From contig NZ_SJOM01000007.1 of NCBI RefSeq assembly GCF_004762045.1, forward strand, positions 6,491,558 through 6,555,557: a stretch of 64,000 bases of DNA, read 5' to 3'. Positions within the stretch are counted from its first letter, which is position 1. Each line of letters starts with the position of its first letter. Source of the DNA: Mycobacterium sp. DL99. GTDB taxonomy: Bacteria; Actinomycetota; Actinomycetes; Mycobacteriales; Mycobacteriaceae. The notes under the pieces were generated by a model, which worked only from the letters and a program-made list of their open reading frames with translations, had not been told where the DNA came from and made no database searches. A program made the position numbers and the translations under genes. Below are positions 52,287-62,539 of the stretch, piece after piece.

Positions 52287-53195
52287 GTGAGTTCACCGAG
52301 CGAGCCGGGGTACCCGCGAGCGGGCGACCGGCCCGGCAGCTCCAACGGCTCAGGTGCCGGGGCCGCCGGGACCGAGAGCACTTCGACGGCGAGCAAGACC
52401 GCCGGGGTCCAGGCTCGGCCCGCGGGCGGTCAGATCACCGAGACCGGTGAGGTGCCCCCGTGGCAGCGCGGAACCGGCAGGACCACGCCGCAGCCGCCAA
52501 CCGAGACGCGCGACGAGAGTGCCCGTACGCCCGGCTCCCACTCCCCCGGTGTGGAAGCCCGACTGCAGCGCTTCGTCGCGGGCGCGGAGACCCAGGAGAC
52601 GGAGCAGCAGCCCCGGCCGGCACGCGCGCCCTCGTCGGCCCCGGCCGCGCCGTCCGCCCCGCGCAGCGAGCCGGTGCGGTCCGAGGCCTACGCGAGCGAA
52701 ATTCCGGACCTGTCGGCGCCGTCCCAGCGTCCGTCGCAACGCAAGACATCCGCCGATACCCAGGCGCCCAGATCCTCGAGTAACAGCCCGACAACCCGGA
52801 TCCAGGTGGCCAACCGCACCCCGCATCAGGGGCCGGTCCGGGCCAGCATGCAGATCCGCCGGGTCGATCCGTGGACTGTGCTGAAAGTCTCACTGGTGCT
52901 GTCGGTGGTGCTGTTCTTCGTATGGATGATCGCGGTGGCATTCCTGTACCTCGTGCTTGGCGCGATGGGCGTGTGGAGCAAGCTGAACAGCAACGTGGGC
53001 GATCTGCTGACCAGCGCCAGCGGCGCCTCAGGAGGCGAATTGGTCTCCAGCGGAACGATCTTCGGAGGGGCTGCGCTCGTCGGCCTGGTGAACATCGTGG
53101 TGCTGTGTGCGATGGCGACCATCGGGGCCTTCATCTACAACCTGACCACCGATCTGGTCGGCGGAGTCGAGGTCACGCTGGCCGACCGGGATTGA
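52287..53195 (+). CDS. DUF3566 transmembrane protein (Rv0007-like)
   Basis: A 302-residue protein. The first ~180 residues are Pro/Ser/Gly/Arg-rich and disordered; the DUF3566 domain (~190-300) starts with R-R-V-D-P-W-T-V-L-K, has two membrane helices (V-L-S-V-V-L-F-F-V-W-M-I and A-A-L-V-G-L-V-N-I-V-V-L) and ends A-F-I-Y-N-L-T-T-D-L-V-G-G-V-E-V-T-L-A-D. Conserved just after gyrA in actinobacteria; function not established. GTG with an AAGGAG site. Confidence 0.9.
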   Translation: MSSPSEPGYPRAGDRPGSSNGSGAGAAGTESTSTASKTAGVQARPAGGQITETGEVPPWQRGTGRTTPQPPTETRDESARTPGSHSPGVEARLQRFVAGAETQETEQQPRPARAPSSAPAAPSAPRSEPVRSEAYASEIPDLSAPSQRPSQRKTSADTQAPRSSSNSPTTRIQVANRTPHQGPVRASMQIRRVDPWTVLKVSLVLSVVLFFVWMIAVAFLYLVLGAMGVWSKLNSNVGDLLTSASGASGGELVSSGTIFGGAALVGLVNIVVLCAMATIGAFIYNLTTDLVGGVEVTLADRD

Positions 53196-53251
53196 TTTGG
53201 GAGTCTGCGCCCCGGTGCGGTAATCTCTGCGCTCGGTCGATCCCAATTTTC

Positions 53252-53325
53252 GGGCCTATAGCTCAGGTGGTTAGAGCGCTTCGCTGATAACGAAGAGGTC
53301 GGAGGTTCGAGTCCTCCTAGGCCCA
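53252..53325 (+). tRNA. ileT: tRNA-Ile (GAT)
   Basis: A 74-nt cloverleaf with acceptor GGGCCTA/TAGGCCC, anticodon GAT at 53286-53288, T-arm GGAGG-TTCGAGT-CCTCC and discriminator A. CCA is not encoded, so the pcnA enzyme here must add it. Confidence 0.97.
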
Positions 53326-53365
53326 CGACACCCGGTGTAACCGGTGATCATCGAGAGGTTGCGCC

Positions 53366-53488
53366 ATGCGGTTCATACTTCTGGCCGGCATCGCAGCCGT
53401 CGCGGTGATCGTCTGGCGATCACGACACGGTGAAGAGGTTTGGCACGACGCGGAAAATCCGCAGTCGCGTCCGAGCGAGGGGCCTTAG
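53366..53488 (+). CDS. DLW-39-like small protein
   Basis: A 40-residue ORF: hydrophobic N-terminal helix (F-I-L-L-A-G-I-A-A-V-A-V-I-V-W), a basic R-S-R-H-G turn, and an acidic E-E-V-W-H-D-A-E-N tail where relatives have D-L-W. It is too short for many gene finders. Size, topology and location between tRNA-Ile and tRNA-Ala match the actinobacterial DLW-39 family as I recall it. A GAGAGG site precedes the ATG. Its TAG stop lies inside the tRNA-Ala gene (10-nt overlap). Probably a single-pass membrane protein; function unknown. Confidence 0.72.
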   Translation: MRFILLAGIAAVAVIVWRSRHGEEVWHDAENPQSRPSEGP

Positions 53489-53551
53489 CTCAGTTGGTAG
53501 AGCGCTGCCTTTGCAAGGCAGATGTCAGGAGTTCGAATCTCCTAGGCTCCA
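53479..53551 (+). tRNA. alaT: tRNA-Ala (TGC)
   Basis: A 73-nt cloverleaf. Acceptor GGGGCCT pairs with AGGCTCC and includes the G3-U70 wobble that defines alanine identity. Anticodon TGC at 53512-53514 in a CTGCC/GGCAG stem; discriminator A; CCA not encoded. Follows tRNA-Ile by 153 bp, with the DLW-39 ORF between. Confidence 0.97.
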
Positions 53552-53569
53552 CAAATCAAAACAGTAATG

Positions 53570-53605
53570 AGCGGTTCCGGGGTCAGATGCCGGAGCCGCT
53601 TTTTG
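53570..53605 (+). terminator. intrinsic terminator after tRNA-Ala
   Basis: An 11-bp stem (53570-53580 with 53590-53600, one G-U wobble) closed by a 9-nt loop and followed directly by TTTTTGTT. This is the best rho-independent terminator in the window. Confidence 0.85.
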
Positions 53606-53728
53606 TTCGTGACCTCGACTCACCCAGTCGGTAAGCTGCCGCTGTCCACAGACGGCAGGCCGGAGACCGTCTGCCCTCGGCATGCTCCATACAAAGCCGG
53701 TAGCGCCACCGTGAGGAAGAGGAACTAC

Positions 53729-54337
53729 GTGATACGAGCGTTCATCGTCGGACTGGCCGTGCTGGCGGTCGCTGGTTGCGGATCGGAAAGCAAGCCGGCG
53801 TCGTCGGATCCTGCTGCCACCTCGGCTCAGGCCGGGGCGAGCGACGAGCAGCAGATCCGCGACCTGATCGATGAGCAAGAAGCTGCGATGGCGGGTTTCA
53901 ATTTCGACAGGATGGCCGAGCTGACCTGTGCGCAGTACCGTGACGCCGTTCTGGCCCAGCCGGACACGATGTTCCCACCGCTCAGCGAGGTCGGAACGCC
54001 TGAGGAATTGGCCGCGAAGCCTGCCGACGTGATGGCCGAGGCGTTCAAACAGCAGTACCCCGCCGCATCAGACGCCACGATCGGCCAACTGGTCGATGCA
54101 TTGATCGGCTATGACGAACCGGCCTACAAGGCGGCGAACCTCGAGATTCTCCGGCAGACAACGACAGTGACGATCGACAAGGTGGAGAACGTCAAGGTCA
54201 CCGGAGACAACGCGACCGCTGATCTGACCGTCACGTGGAAATCGGGCGACAAGCCACCAGCCACCAGCACGGAGCCGAACACGTTCCGCCAGGAAGACGG
54301 CCAATGGCTGGACTGTCAGGGGCCGTCGTCGGAATAG
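53729..54337 (+). CDS. lipoprotein of unknown function (NTF2/DUF4878-like)
   Basis: A 202-residue protein with signal peptide I-R-A-F-I-V-G-L-A-V-L-A-V-A-G-C; the lipobox V-A-G-C puts the acylated Cys at 17. After a Ser/Ala linker, a domain of ~150 residues with D-E-Q-Q-I-R-D-L-I-D-E-Q-E-A-A-M and an ending beta-rich half (V-T-I-D-K-V-E-N-V-K-V-T-G-D-N-A-T-A-D-L-T-V-T) looks like an NTF2/SnoaL-type cone fold. The GTG at 53729 has an AAGAGGA site 7 bp upstream. Convergent with cwsA. Not present in the M. tuberculosis ileT-alaT-cwsA interval as I recall. Confidence 0.82.
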   Translation: MIRAFIVGLAVLAVAGCGSESKPASSDPAATSAQAGASDEQQIRDLIDEQEAAMAGFNFDRMAELTCAQYRDAVLAQPDTMFPPLSEVGTPEELAAKPADVMAEAFKQQYPAASDATIGQLVDALIGYDEPAYKAANLEILRQTTTVTIDKVENVKVTGDNATADLTVTWKSGDKPPATSTEPNTFRQEDGQWLDCQGPSSE

Positions 54338-54400
54338 CCGGCCAGCCGGCACCCGGGATCGTCATGTGTCACAACAATTTGGCAAGTTCTGGGGGCCGGA

Positions 54401-54799
54401 TCAGGGCCGGGGTGTCACGTCCACGCTCGGTGGCAGCGACGAGGGCTCGGGCCGGTTGGACCGCCGCACGATCGAGAATGCCACGGCCCCACCGGCCAGG
54501 ACCGCTGCGGCGACCGCGGCGATCGCCAGCCCGCGACGGCGCCGCTTGGGCTGTGGCGCCGCGGCGGCCTCCTGCAGTACCTCGGGCAGTGCGGCCACCG
54601 CGGCTGCGGCCGCGGCAAGCTGACGGCGCAGCTTGCCCGACTCGTAGCGCTTGCGTAGCCCGGCCGCCGCGGCGGACACCGTGTTGGCGCTGATGCCCAC
54701 CACACCACGGGTCACGTCGACCGGACCGATGGTGCTGTATTTCAAACCGCGGGCTAGGCGCTGACGGGGGGCCAACCGGGTATCGACGTTCGCGGTCAT
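54401..54799 (-). CDS. cwsA: cell wall synthesis protein CwsA
   Basis: A 132-residue protein: N-terminal R-L-A-P-R-Q-R-L-A-R-G-L-K-Y-S and G-V-V-G-I-S-A-N-T, a charged helical middle with Ala repeats, and a C-terminal membrane helix (L-A-I-A-A-V-A-A-A-V-L-A-G-G-A-V-A-F). CwsA interacts with Wag31 and CrgA at poles and septa of mycobacteria. The ATG at 54799 is preceded by an AGGTGCC site. Convergent with the lipoprotein gene; divergent from ppiA, as Rv0008c/Rv0009. Confidence 0.88.
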   Translation of the reverse strand: MTANVDTRLAPRQRLARGLKYSTIGPVDVTRGVVGISANTVSAAAAGLRKRYESGKLRRQLAAAAAAVAALPEVLQEAAAAPQPKRRRRGLAIAAVAAAVLAGGAVAFSIVRRSNRPEPSSLPPSVDVTPRP

Positions 54800-54943
54800 C
54801 TGGCACCTTTCTGGGCACTGGCGGCGGAGGTGGAGTGGGCCGGTATGTCGGCTGAGATCCAGACTGCCATCTCTGCGCGAGTCGCGGGGTGTTGGTGGGG
54901 TATCTGACGGTTGCCGGCGGCCGGGATGGCAGACTGAGTAGCC

Positions 54944-55471
54944 GTGACGAGCCCCATTCAGACCGCGACGGCGACACTGCACACCAATCGCGGCGACATC
55001 AAGATCGCACTGTTCGGAAACCACGCTCCCAAGACCGTGGCCAACTTCGTCGGCTTGGCGCAGGGCACCAAGGACTACAGCACCGAGAATGCCTCGGGCG
55101 GAACCTCCGGTCCGTTCTACGACGGCGTCGTCTTCCACCGGGTGATCGACGGCTTCATGATCCAGGGCGGCGACCCGACCGGCACCGGTCGCGGCGGCCC
55201 GGGCTTCCAGTTCGCTGATGAGTTCCACCCCGAGCTCCAGTTCGACAAGCCCTACCTGCTGGCGATGGCCAACGCCGGGCCGGGCACCAACGGCTCCCAG
55301 TTCTTCATCACGGTCGGTCAGACCCCGCACCTGAACCGGCGCCACACCATCTTCGGTGAGGTCGTGGATCCGGAGTCCCAGAAGGTGGTCGACGCCATCG
55401 CGTCCACCGCCACCGATCGTTCCGATCGCCCGGCCGAGCCGGTTGTCATCGAATCGGTCACCGTGTCATAA
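54944..55471 (+). CDS. ppiA: peptidyl-prolyl cis-trans isomerase A (cyclophilin)
   Basis: A 175-residue single-domain cyclophilin that accelerates proline isomerisation. Family signatures F-H-R-V-I-D-G-F-M-I-Q-G-G-D and A-M-A-N-A-G-P-G-T-N-G-S-Q-F-F-I-T are intact, with catalytic Arg and Gln/Phe residues present. No signal peptide, so cytosolic. The GTG start fits the recalled Rv0009 N-terminus. A strong hairpin follows the gene. Confidence 0.96.
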   Translation: MTSPIQTATATLHTNRGDIKIALFGNHAPKTVANFVGLAQGTKDYSTENASGGTSGPFYDGVVFHRVIDGFMIQGGDPTGTGRGGPGFQFADEFHPELQFDKPYLLAMANAGPGTNGSQFFITVGQTPHLNRRHTIFGEVVDPESQKVVDAIASTATDRSDRPAEPVVIESVTVS

Positions 55472-55498
55472 CGGGCCCAACCCCGCACCTACAAATGC

Positions 55499-55526
55499 GC
55501 GACGCCCCCCTAGTCGGGGGCGTCGC
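55499..55526 (+). terminator. hairpin terminator after ppiA
   Basis: Perfect 11-bp stem (55499-55509 with 55516-55526) and 6-nt loop, followed by a GT-rich rather than pure U tract. It lies between convergent ppiA and the PH-domain gene and could serve both. Confidence 0.75.
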
Positions 55527-55548
55527 GTGTTGTGTGGGGTCCCTTCAC

Positions 55549-55965
55549 TCACCGGGCCGCGAAACCGGCCTGTGTGAGCGCGTCCAGGACGTCGAGAGGG
55601 TCCGTTCCGAGATCCCAGCGCGTGAGGACCACCAAGCGGTCGTCGACGGTGTCGATCTCCAGCAGGCAGACCTTGCGGGCGATCCGGCGGAACTCGGTGA
55701 TGCGGATCGTCCGGATCTCATTGCGGCGATATGTCCGGGTGTGCCACCACCCTGCGACCGTGAGACCGTCTTGGTTAATTGCCAGTTTGGGTCGTGCCCG
55801 CCACGACAATGTTGCGAACGTGAGCAATCCCACCCCAGCTATGCCGGCAAGAACACGTCCGGGCGGGTCTGTGATCAGGGTCACAGCTGCGATAGCCATC
55901 ATAAGTCCGCCTATGCCGCAACCAGCGACTCCGGCAGCAGGTGGGCCCCATTGAGTTTGCTGCAC
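55549..55965 (-). CDS. membrane PH-domain protein (Rv0010c-like)
   Basis: A 138-residue protein with two membrane helices (V-A-G-C-G-I-G-G-L-M-M-A-I-A-A-V and V-L-A-G-I-A-G-V-G-L-L-T-F) followed by a bacterial PH-like domain (L-A-I-N-Q-D-G-L-T-V, then R-R-N-E-I-R-T-I-R-I-T-E). Corresponds to M. tuberculosis Rv0010c. GTG start with AAGAG site. Function unknown. Confidence 0.85.
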   Translation of the reverse strand: MQQTQWGPPAAGVAGCGIGGLMMAIAAVTLITDPPGRVLAGIAGVGLLTFATLSWRARPKLAINQDGLTVAGWWHTRTYRRNEIRTIRITEFRRIARKVCLLEIDTVDDRLVVLTRWDLGTDPLDVLDALTQAGFAAR

Positions 55966-56120
55966 GGGCTCTTCACACCCTCTTACCGCGACTAATGGAG
56001 TTATCCACAGGTGCTATCCCCAATGGGGATGAATCACAACGATGTGATTGAGCATCGCCAAGGTTGCTGAACCGGTAACGCTAAAACCGTAAGATGAATT
56101 CATTATGACGTCGTCCGGGG
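55966..56120. other. intergenic region between PH-domain gene and crgA with a DnaA box
   Basis: 155 bp without a gene. It contains a perfect TTATCCACA DnaA box at 56001-56009 close upstream of the PH-domain gene (which reads away on the minus strand), and an A+T-rich end near 56085-56105. Confidence 0.5.
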
Positions 56121-56405
56121 TTATCGCCAGCGCATGGTGAGCAACAGCCCACTGATCATGAAGGCAAAGGCCACCGCGTAGTTCCACGGACCCATGTCAG
56201 CCATCCACTGGAGGAAGGACGGGGTGTCGACGGGGTTGGTCGCGGCCAGCTGGAACACCAACAGCCACAACAGGCCGAACAGCATGAGGCCGATGAACAG
56301 CGCGACGAACCATACACTCGACGGCCCGGCTTTCACCTTGACCGGGGTCCGGCTCACCGCCTTGATGGTGAAATCGTTCTTCTTACGGACTTTGGACTTG
56401 GGCAT
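56121..56405 (-). CDS. crgA: cell division protein CrgA
   Basis: A 94-residue membrane protein: basic N-terminus M-P-K-S-K-V-R-K-K-N-D-F, then two membrane helices (V-W-F-V-A-L-F-I-G-L-M-L-F-G-L-L-W and N-Y-A-V-A-F-A-F-M-I-S-G-L-L-L) with a short external loop (N-P-V-D-T-P). CrgA recruits FtsZ, FtsQ, FtsI and CwsA at the septum. Divergent from the DUF881 gene. Confidence 0.94.
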   Translation of the reverse strand: MPKSKVRKKNDFTIKAVSRTPVKVKAGPSSVWFVALFIGLMLFGLLWLLVFQLAATNPVDTPSFLQWMADMGPWNYAVAFAFMISGLLLTMRWR

Positions 56406-56499
56406 GGGTACCTTCGCGGACAGTCGGCGTCACACGGTGCGACGATGAGGCAGGATGCCTCACGAGCCTAACGTAGCTGCACGTCCAGGAGAGACTGCG

Positions 56500-57249
56500 A
56501 TGGACCAACCGGATCGATCCCCGTGGCGCTTCGGCGTCCCGGTCGTCTGCCTGGCCGCCGGCTTGCTCCTGGCCGCTACCCACAGCGTCTCGGGCGGTGA
56601 CGAGATTCGCCGTAGCGACGCACCGCGCCTCGTCGACCTGGTGCGCGAGGCACAGCAGTCGGTGGACCGGCTGACCGTCCAGCGCGATTCGCTGTCGACC
56701 GAGATCGACAGCCATCACGGCGGATCCCCCGGATCACACGCGGCGCTCGGGGCCATCACCCGGCGCTCCGCCGAGCTGGCCGTCGACGCGGGCACCGTGC
56801 CCATGCGGGGACCCGGCCTGGTCGTCACGCTCAACGACGCCCAGCGCGACGCCCAGGGCCGTTTTCCCCGCGACGCCTCCCCCGACGACCTCGTGGTGCA
56901 CCAACAGGACATCCAGGCCGTCCTGAACGCACTGTGGAGTGCCGGCGCCGAGGGCATCCAGATGCAGGACCAACGCATCATCGCCACGTCGGCACCCCGC
57001 TGCGTCGGCAACACCCTGCTACTCAACGGACGGACCTACAGCCCGCCCTACGTGATCACCGCGATCGGCGATGCCTCCGCCATGCAGGCCGCGCTGGCGG
57101 CCGCCCCGAACGTCACCCTCTACAAGCAGTACGTGGTGCGGTTCGGATTGGGCTATGCGGAGGAGCCGCGCGCCGAGGTCGACCTGGTAGGGCACACCGA
57201 GCCGCTGCGGATGCGCTACGCGAAACCCGCGGGCCCGGTCGGCTACTGA
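56500..57249 (+). CDS. DUF881 membrane protein (Rv0012-like)
   Basis: A 249-residue protein with an N-terminal membrane anchor (F-G-V-P-V-V-C-L-A-A-G-L-L-L-A-A), a coiled-coil stretch around residues 45-85, and a DUF881 domain (~100-245) with G-P-G-L-V-V-T-L-N-D-A and D-I-Q-A-V-L-N-A-L-W-S-A-G-A-E-G-I. The family occurs near division genes in actinobacteria and firmicutes; function not established. ATG 56500 with AGGAG; an upstream ATG (56455) lacks one. Confidence 0.88.
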   Translation: MDQPDRSPWRFGVPVVCLAAGLLLAATHSVSGGDEIRRSDAPRLVDLVREAQQSVDRLTVQRDSLSTEIDSHHGGSPGSHAALGAITRRSAELAVDAGTVPMRGPGLVVTLNDAQRDAQGRFPRDASPDDLVVHQQDIQAVLNALWSAGAEGIQMQDQRIIATSAPRCVGNTLLLNGRTYSPPYVITAIGDASAMQAALAAAPNVTLYKQYVVRFGLGYAEEPRAEVDLVGHTEPLRMRYAKPAGPVGY

Positions 57250-57254
57250 GCCGG

Positions 57255-57260
57255 TAACCT
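57255..57260 (+). promoter_or_regulatory. -10 element of leaderless promoter for trpG/pabA
   Basis: TAACCT ends 6 nt before the ATG at 57267, only 17 bp after the preceding stop codon. Confidence 0.45.
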
Positions 57261-57266
57261 GGCCCG

Positions 57267-57918
57267 ATGCAGGTTCTGGTCGTCGACAACTATGACAGCT
57301 TCGTGTTCAACCTGGTCCAGTATCTGGGTCAGCTCGGGGTGGACGCGCAGGTGTGGCGTAACGACGACGATCGCCTGGCCACCGAAGCCGACCTCGCCAA
57401 GGTGGCGGCCGACTTCGACGGCGTCCTGCTGAGCCCGGGCCCGGGCACGCCGGAACGGGCCGGAGCCACGATTCCGCTGGTGCGCGCGTGCGCCGCGGCC
57501 GGCACTCCCCTACTCGGCGTCTGCCTCGGGCACCAGGCCATCGGGGTGGCATTCGGGGGCACCGTCGACCGGGCGCCCGAACTGCTCCACGGCAAGACGA
57601 GCGTCGTGCATCACGCCGATGCCGGCGTGCTCAAGGGCCTTCCGGATCCGTTCACCGCGACCCGTTACCACTCTCTGACGATCCTGCCCGAGACCGTGCC
57701 CGATGAGCTCGAGGTCATCGGGCAGACCGACGGCGGCGTGATCATGGCCGTGCGCCATCGACAGCTGCCGATTCATGGCGTGCAGTTCCACCCGGAGTCG
57801 ATCCTCACCCAGGGCGGGCACCGCATGCTGGCCAACTGGCTCGGTGTGTGCGGTGCCGCTCCCGAGGAACACCTGGTGGCCACGCTCGAGGCCGAGGTGG
57901 CCCGCGCCGTGGCGGCGG

Positions 57919-57941
<23 letters not shown>
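57267..57941 (+). CDS. trpG: glutamine amidotransferase of anthranilate/aminodeoxychorismate synthase
   Basis: A 224-residue class I amidotransferase that supplies ammonia from glutamine to chorismate-using synthases for tryptophan and/or folate. Nucleophile Cys in G-V-C-L-G-H-Q (about residue 86), oxyanion loop S-P-G-P-G-T-P, and His-Glu in G-V-Q-F-H-P-E-S. Without a neighbouring component I it probably serves both pathways. Its 3' end overlaps pknB on the opposite strand by 23 bp. Confidence 0.92.
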
Positions 57942-59786
<1,845 letters not shown>

Positions 59787-59790
<4 letters not shown>

Positions 59791-61064
59791 CGCAGTATCT
59801 GTTCCGGGGCCCCTGAGGTGGCCGGAGCGTCAGCCCCGGCTTCTCTGGGCAAGATCACGTGGAATGCCAGGTCCGGCAACGCTGCCGGGGTCTGGTAAGG
59901 CGTCGTCTGGGTCACCGTGTCGGTGACCGTGGGCGGTGGTGACTGCTGCTGATCCTTGCGATCCTGTGCGTTGAGCACGATCAGGATGGCAATCACAATA
60001 GCGAGCGCGCCGAGTACCCCGGCGGCCCACAGCAGGGCCCGCTGACCCGACGAGAACGTGCGCCGCGGAGCCGGTGCGGGCCGGTGGGCGGCGGTGGTCG
60101 GCCTGGCCCGGGTGGCGGTCACCGGGGTGCGGCCGGTGAGCTCGGCCGCGGCGCGGGCCTGGGCGGCCGAGGGAACCGCGGCCGGAGCGGCCCGGCCCAG
60201 AGTCGGGGCCTGGTTGGGACGCGGGGGACGGCGGCCGGAGCGCACCGCGGCGACCGCGTCGGCGAACGGCCCGCCCGACTTGTAACGCATCCCCGGGTTC
60301 TTCACCAGGGTGATCTCGATCAGCTCGCGGACGTTGGGCGGCAGATCCGCGGGCAGCGGCGGCGGGGTCTCCTTGATGTGCTTCATCGCGACCGTCAGCG
60401 CACCGTCGCCGGTGAATGGACGCTTGCCCGAAACCGATTCGTAGCCAACGACTCCCAGCGCGTAGACGTCGCTGGCAGCGGTGGCGTCGTGGCCGAGGGC
60501 CTGCTCGGGCGCGATGTACTGGGCGGTGCCCATCACCATGCCGGTCTGGGTTACCGGGGCGGCGTCGACGGCCTTGGCAATGCCGAAGTCGGTCAGTTTC
60601 ACCTGGCCGGTCGGGGTGATGAGGATGTTGCCCGGCTTGACGTCGCGGTGGACCAGCCCGGCGGTGTGGGCCACCTGTAGCGCGCGCCCGGTCTGCTCGA
60701 GCATGTCCAGGGCATGCCGGAGCGAGAGCCGCCCGGTCCGCTTGAGCACCGAGTTCAGCGGCTCACCGTTGACGAGCTCCATCACCAGATACGCGGTGCG
60801 GCCCTCGCCGTCGATATCGGTCTCGCCGTAGTCGTACACGCTGGCGATGCCAGGGTGGTTGAGCATCGCCACGGTGCGGGCCTCGGCCCGGAACCGCTCG
60901 ACGAATTCGGCATCGGTGGAGAACTCGGCCTTGAGCACCTTGACCGCGACGCGCCGGCCCAGCCGCGAGTCCACGGCCTCCCAGACCTGACCCATACCGC
61001 CGGTGGCGATCAGTCGCTGCAGCCGGTACCGCCCGGACAGCGTGACTCCAACCCGGGGACTCAT
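59787..61064 (-). CDS. pknA: Ser/Thr protein kinase PknA
   Basis: A 425-residue kinase. Lys42, catalytic Asp141 (H-R-D-V-K-P), DFG and activation-loop Thr172/Thr174 are intact. A juxtamembrane segment rich in Pro/Arg/Ala (~275-340) leads to a membrane helix (L-W-A-A-G-V-L-G-A-L-A-I-V-I-A-I-L-I) and a short external tail without PASTA domains. Works with PknB on cell shape and division (Wag31 phosphorylation). Overlaps pbpA and pknB by 4 bp each. Confidence 0.97.
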
Positions 61065-62539
61065 GAATCCTCCCGTAGCGCCGCCGCGATGGTGGCGCGT
61101 CCGATCGGGGCGGCGAGTGCGCCGCCGGTGGCCGACAACCGGTCCCCGCCGTCCTCGATCAACACCGAGACCGCGACCTTGGGGTCGCTGGCCGGTGCGA
61201 ATGCGATGTACCAGGCATGCGGCGGAGTGTTACGGGGATCCGTCCCGTGCTCTGCCGTACCGGTCTTCGAAGCGATCTGCACGCCGGCGATGGCTCCCTT
61301 CTGCTGAGTCACCTGCTCGGCGGCGACCATCAAGTCCGTAAGTGTAGCTGCGACCTGGGGTGACACCGCCCGGCGCTCTTGGGCGGGGGCGGTGGTGGCG
61401 ATCGTGGTCAGGTCGGGTCCTTTTAGGCTATCCACAAGATACGGGCGCATGGCGATGCCGTCATTCGCGATGGTCGCGGCCACTTGCGCATTCTGCAGCG
61501 GAGTCAACGCGACATCGCGCTGCCCGATGCTGGACATACCGAGCGCCGCGCCGTCGGAGATGGGTCCGGTGGTGGATTCGGCCACCTGCAGCGGGATGGC
61601 CGCCGGGGGAGTATCGAGCCCGAAGGCCTGGGCGGTGGCCTTGAGCTTGTCGGCCCCGGTTTTGATCCCCAGCTCGACGAAGGCGGTGTTGCACGATTTG
61701 GCGAACGCCTCGCGCAGGGAGGCGGTCGGTCCGGGCCCACACGAGGCCCCACCGAAGTTCTCCAGCGTGGCGGTGCTGTCGGGTAGCGGGATCCGCGGCG
61801 CCGCGGTCAGCTGGGTGTCCGGGGTGGAGCCGGACTGCAGCGCCGCCGCGGTGGTGATCACCTTGAACGTCGAGCCCGGTGGGTAGGTCTCCGCGATGGC
61901 GCGGTTGAGAAGCGGGGACTGCTCGTTGTCGCGCAACTGCTGCCAGGCCTCGCTCTGCGCGTTGAGGTCGTGTGTGGCGAGCCGGTTGGGGTCGTACGAG
62001 GGAGACGACGCCATTGCCAGGATCTTGCCCGTCGAAGGCTCCAGGGCCACCACAGAGCCCTTGCAGGGGCCGTCACTGCAGCCGTGCTGCAGCGCGTCCC
62101 AGGCCGCCTGCTGCACCTGCGGGTTGATCGTGGTGTCGACATTGCCGCCGCGCGGGTCGCGGCCGGTGAAGAAATCGGCGAGCCGACGGCCGAAGAGGCG
62201 CTCATCCGATCCGTTGAGGATGGCGTCCTCGGCCCGCTCCAGCCCGGTGCTCGAATAGCCCAGCGAGTAGAACCCGGTGATCGGGGCGTAGACGTCGGGG
62301 TTGGGGTAGGTGCGCAGGAAGCGGAACCGGCCGTCGGTGGCCACCGAGTAGGCCATCAGCTGGCCGCCGGCGGTGATCTGGCCCCGCTGGCGCGAATACT
62401 CGTCGAGCAGCACCCGCTGGTTGCGCGGGTCGGCGCGTAACCCGTCGGCCGTGAAGACCTGGGTGATGGTGGCGTTGGCCAACAGCAGCACGATCAGCAC
62501 CATGATCGTGACTGCCACCCGGCGCAGGGAGGTGTTCAT
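61061..62539 (-). CDS. pbpA: penicillin-binding protein PbpA (class B transpeptidase)
   Basis: A 492-residue, membrane-anchored D,D-transpeptidase. N-terminal membrane helix (V-A-V-T-I-M-V-L-I-V-L-L-L-A), dimer-interface region, then the penicillin-binding domain with S223-T-F-K (S-x-x-K), S-C-N (S-x-N) and K-T-G-T-A. It cross-links peptidoglycan and is needed for cell division in M. smegmatis. Coupled to rodA by a 4-bp overlap; the ATG at 62539 is chosen over an open extension to 62695, which runs through rodA. Confidence 0.96.
   Translation of the reverse strand: MNTSLRRVAVTIMVLIVLLLANATITQVFTADGLRADPRNQRVLLDEYSRQRGQITAGGQLMAYSVATDGRFRFLRTYPNPDVYAPITGFYSLGYSSTGLERAEDAILNGSDERLFGRRLADFFTGRDPRGGNVDTTINPQVQQAAWDALQHGCSDGPCKGSVVALEPSTGKILAMASSPSYDPNRLATHDLNAQSEAWQQLRDNEQSPLLNRAIAETYPPGSTFKVITTAAALQSGSTPDTQLTAAPRIPLPDSTATLENFGGASCGPGPTASLREAFAKSCNTAFVELGIKTGADKLKATAQAFGLDTPPAAIPLQVAESTTGPISDGAALGMSSIGQRDVALTPLQNAQVAATIANDGIAMRPYLVDSLKGPDLTTIATTAPAQERRAVSPQVAATLTDLMVAAEQVTQQKGAIAGVQIASKTGTAEHGTDPRNTPPHAWYIAFAPASDPKVAVSVLIEDGGDRLSATGGALAAPIGRATIAAALREDS

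Noticed and set aside
53642..53650. CTGTCCACA, a DnaA-box-like 9-mer after the tRNA-Ala terminator
   Set aside because: Isolated, imperfect and far from oriC; not enough to call a site.
61428..61436. CTATCCACA, a DnaA-box-like 9-mer
   Set aside because: Lies inside pbpA coding sequence and is imperfect; likely chance.
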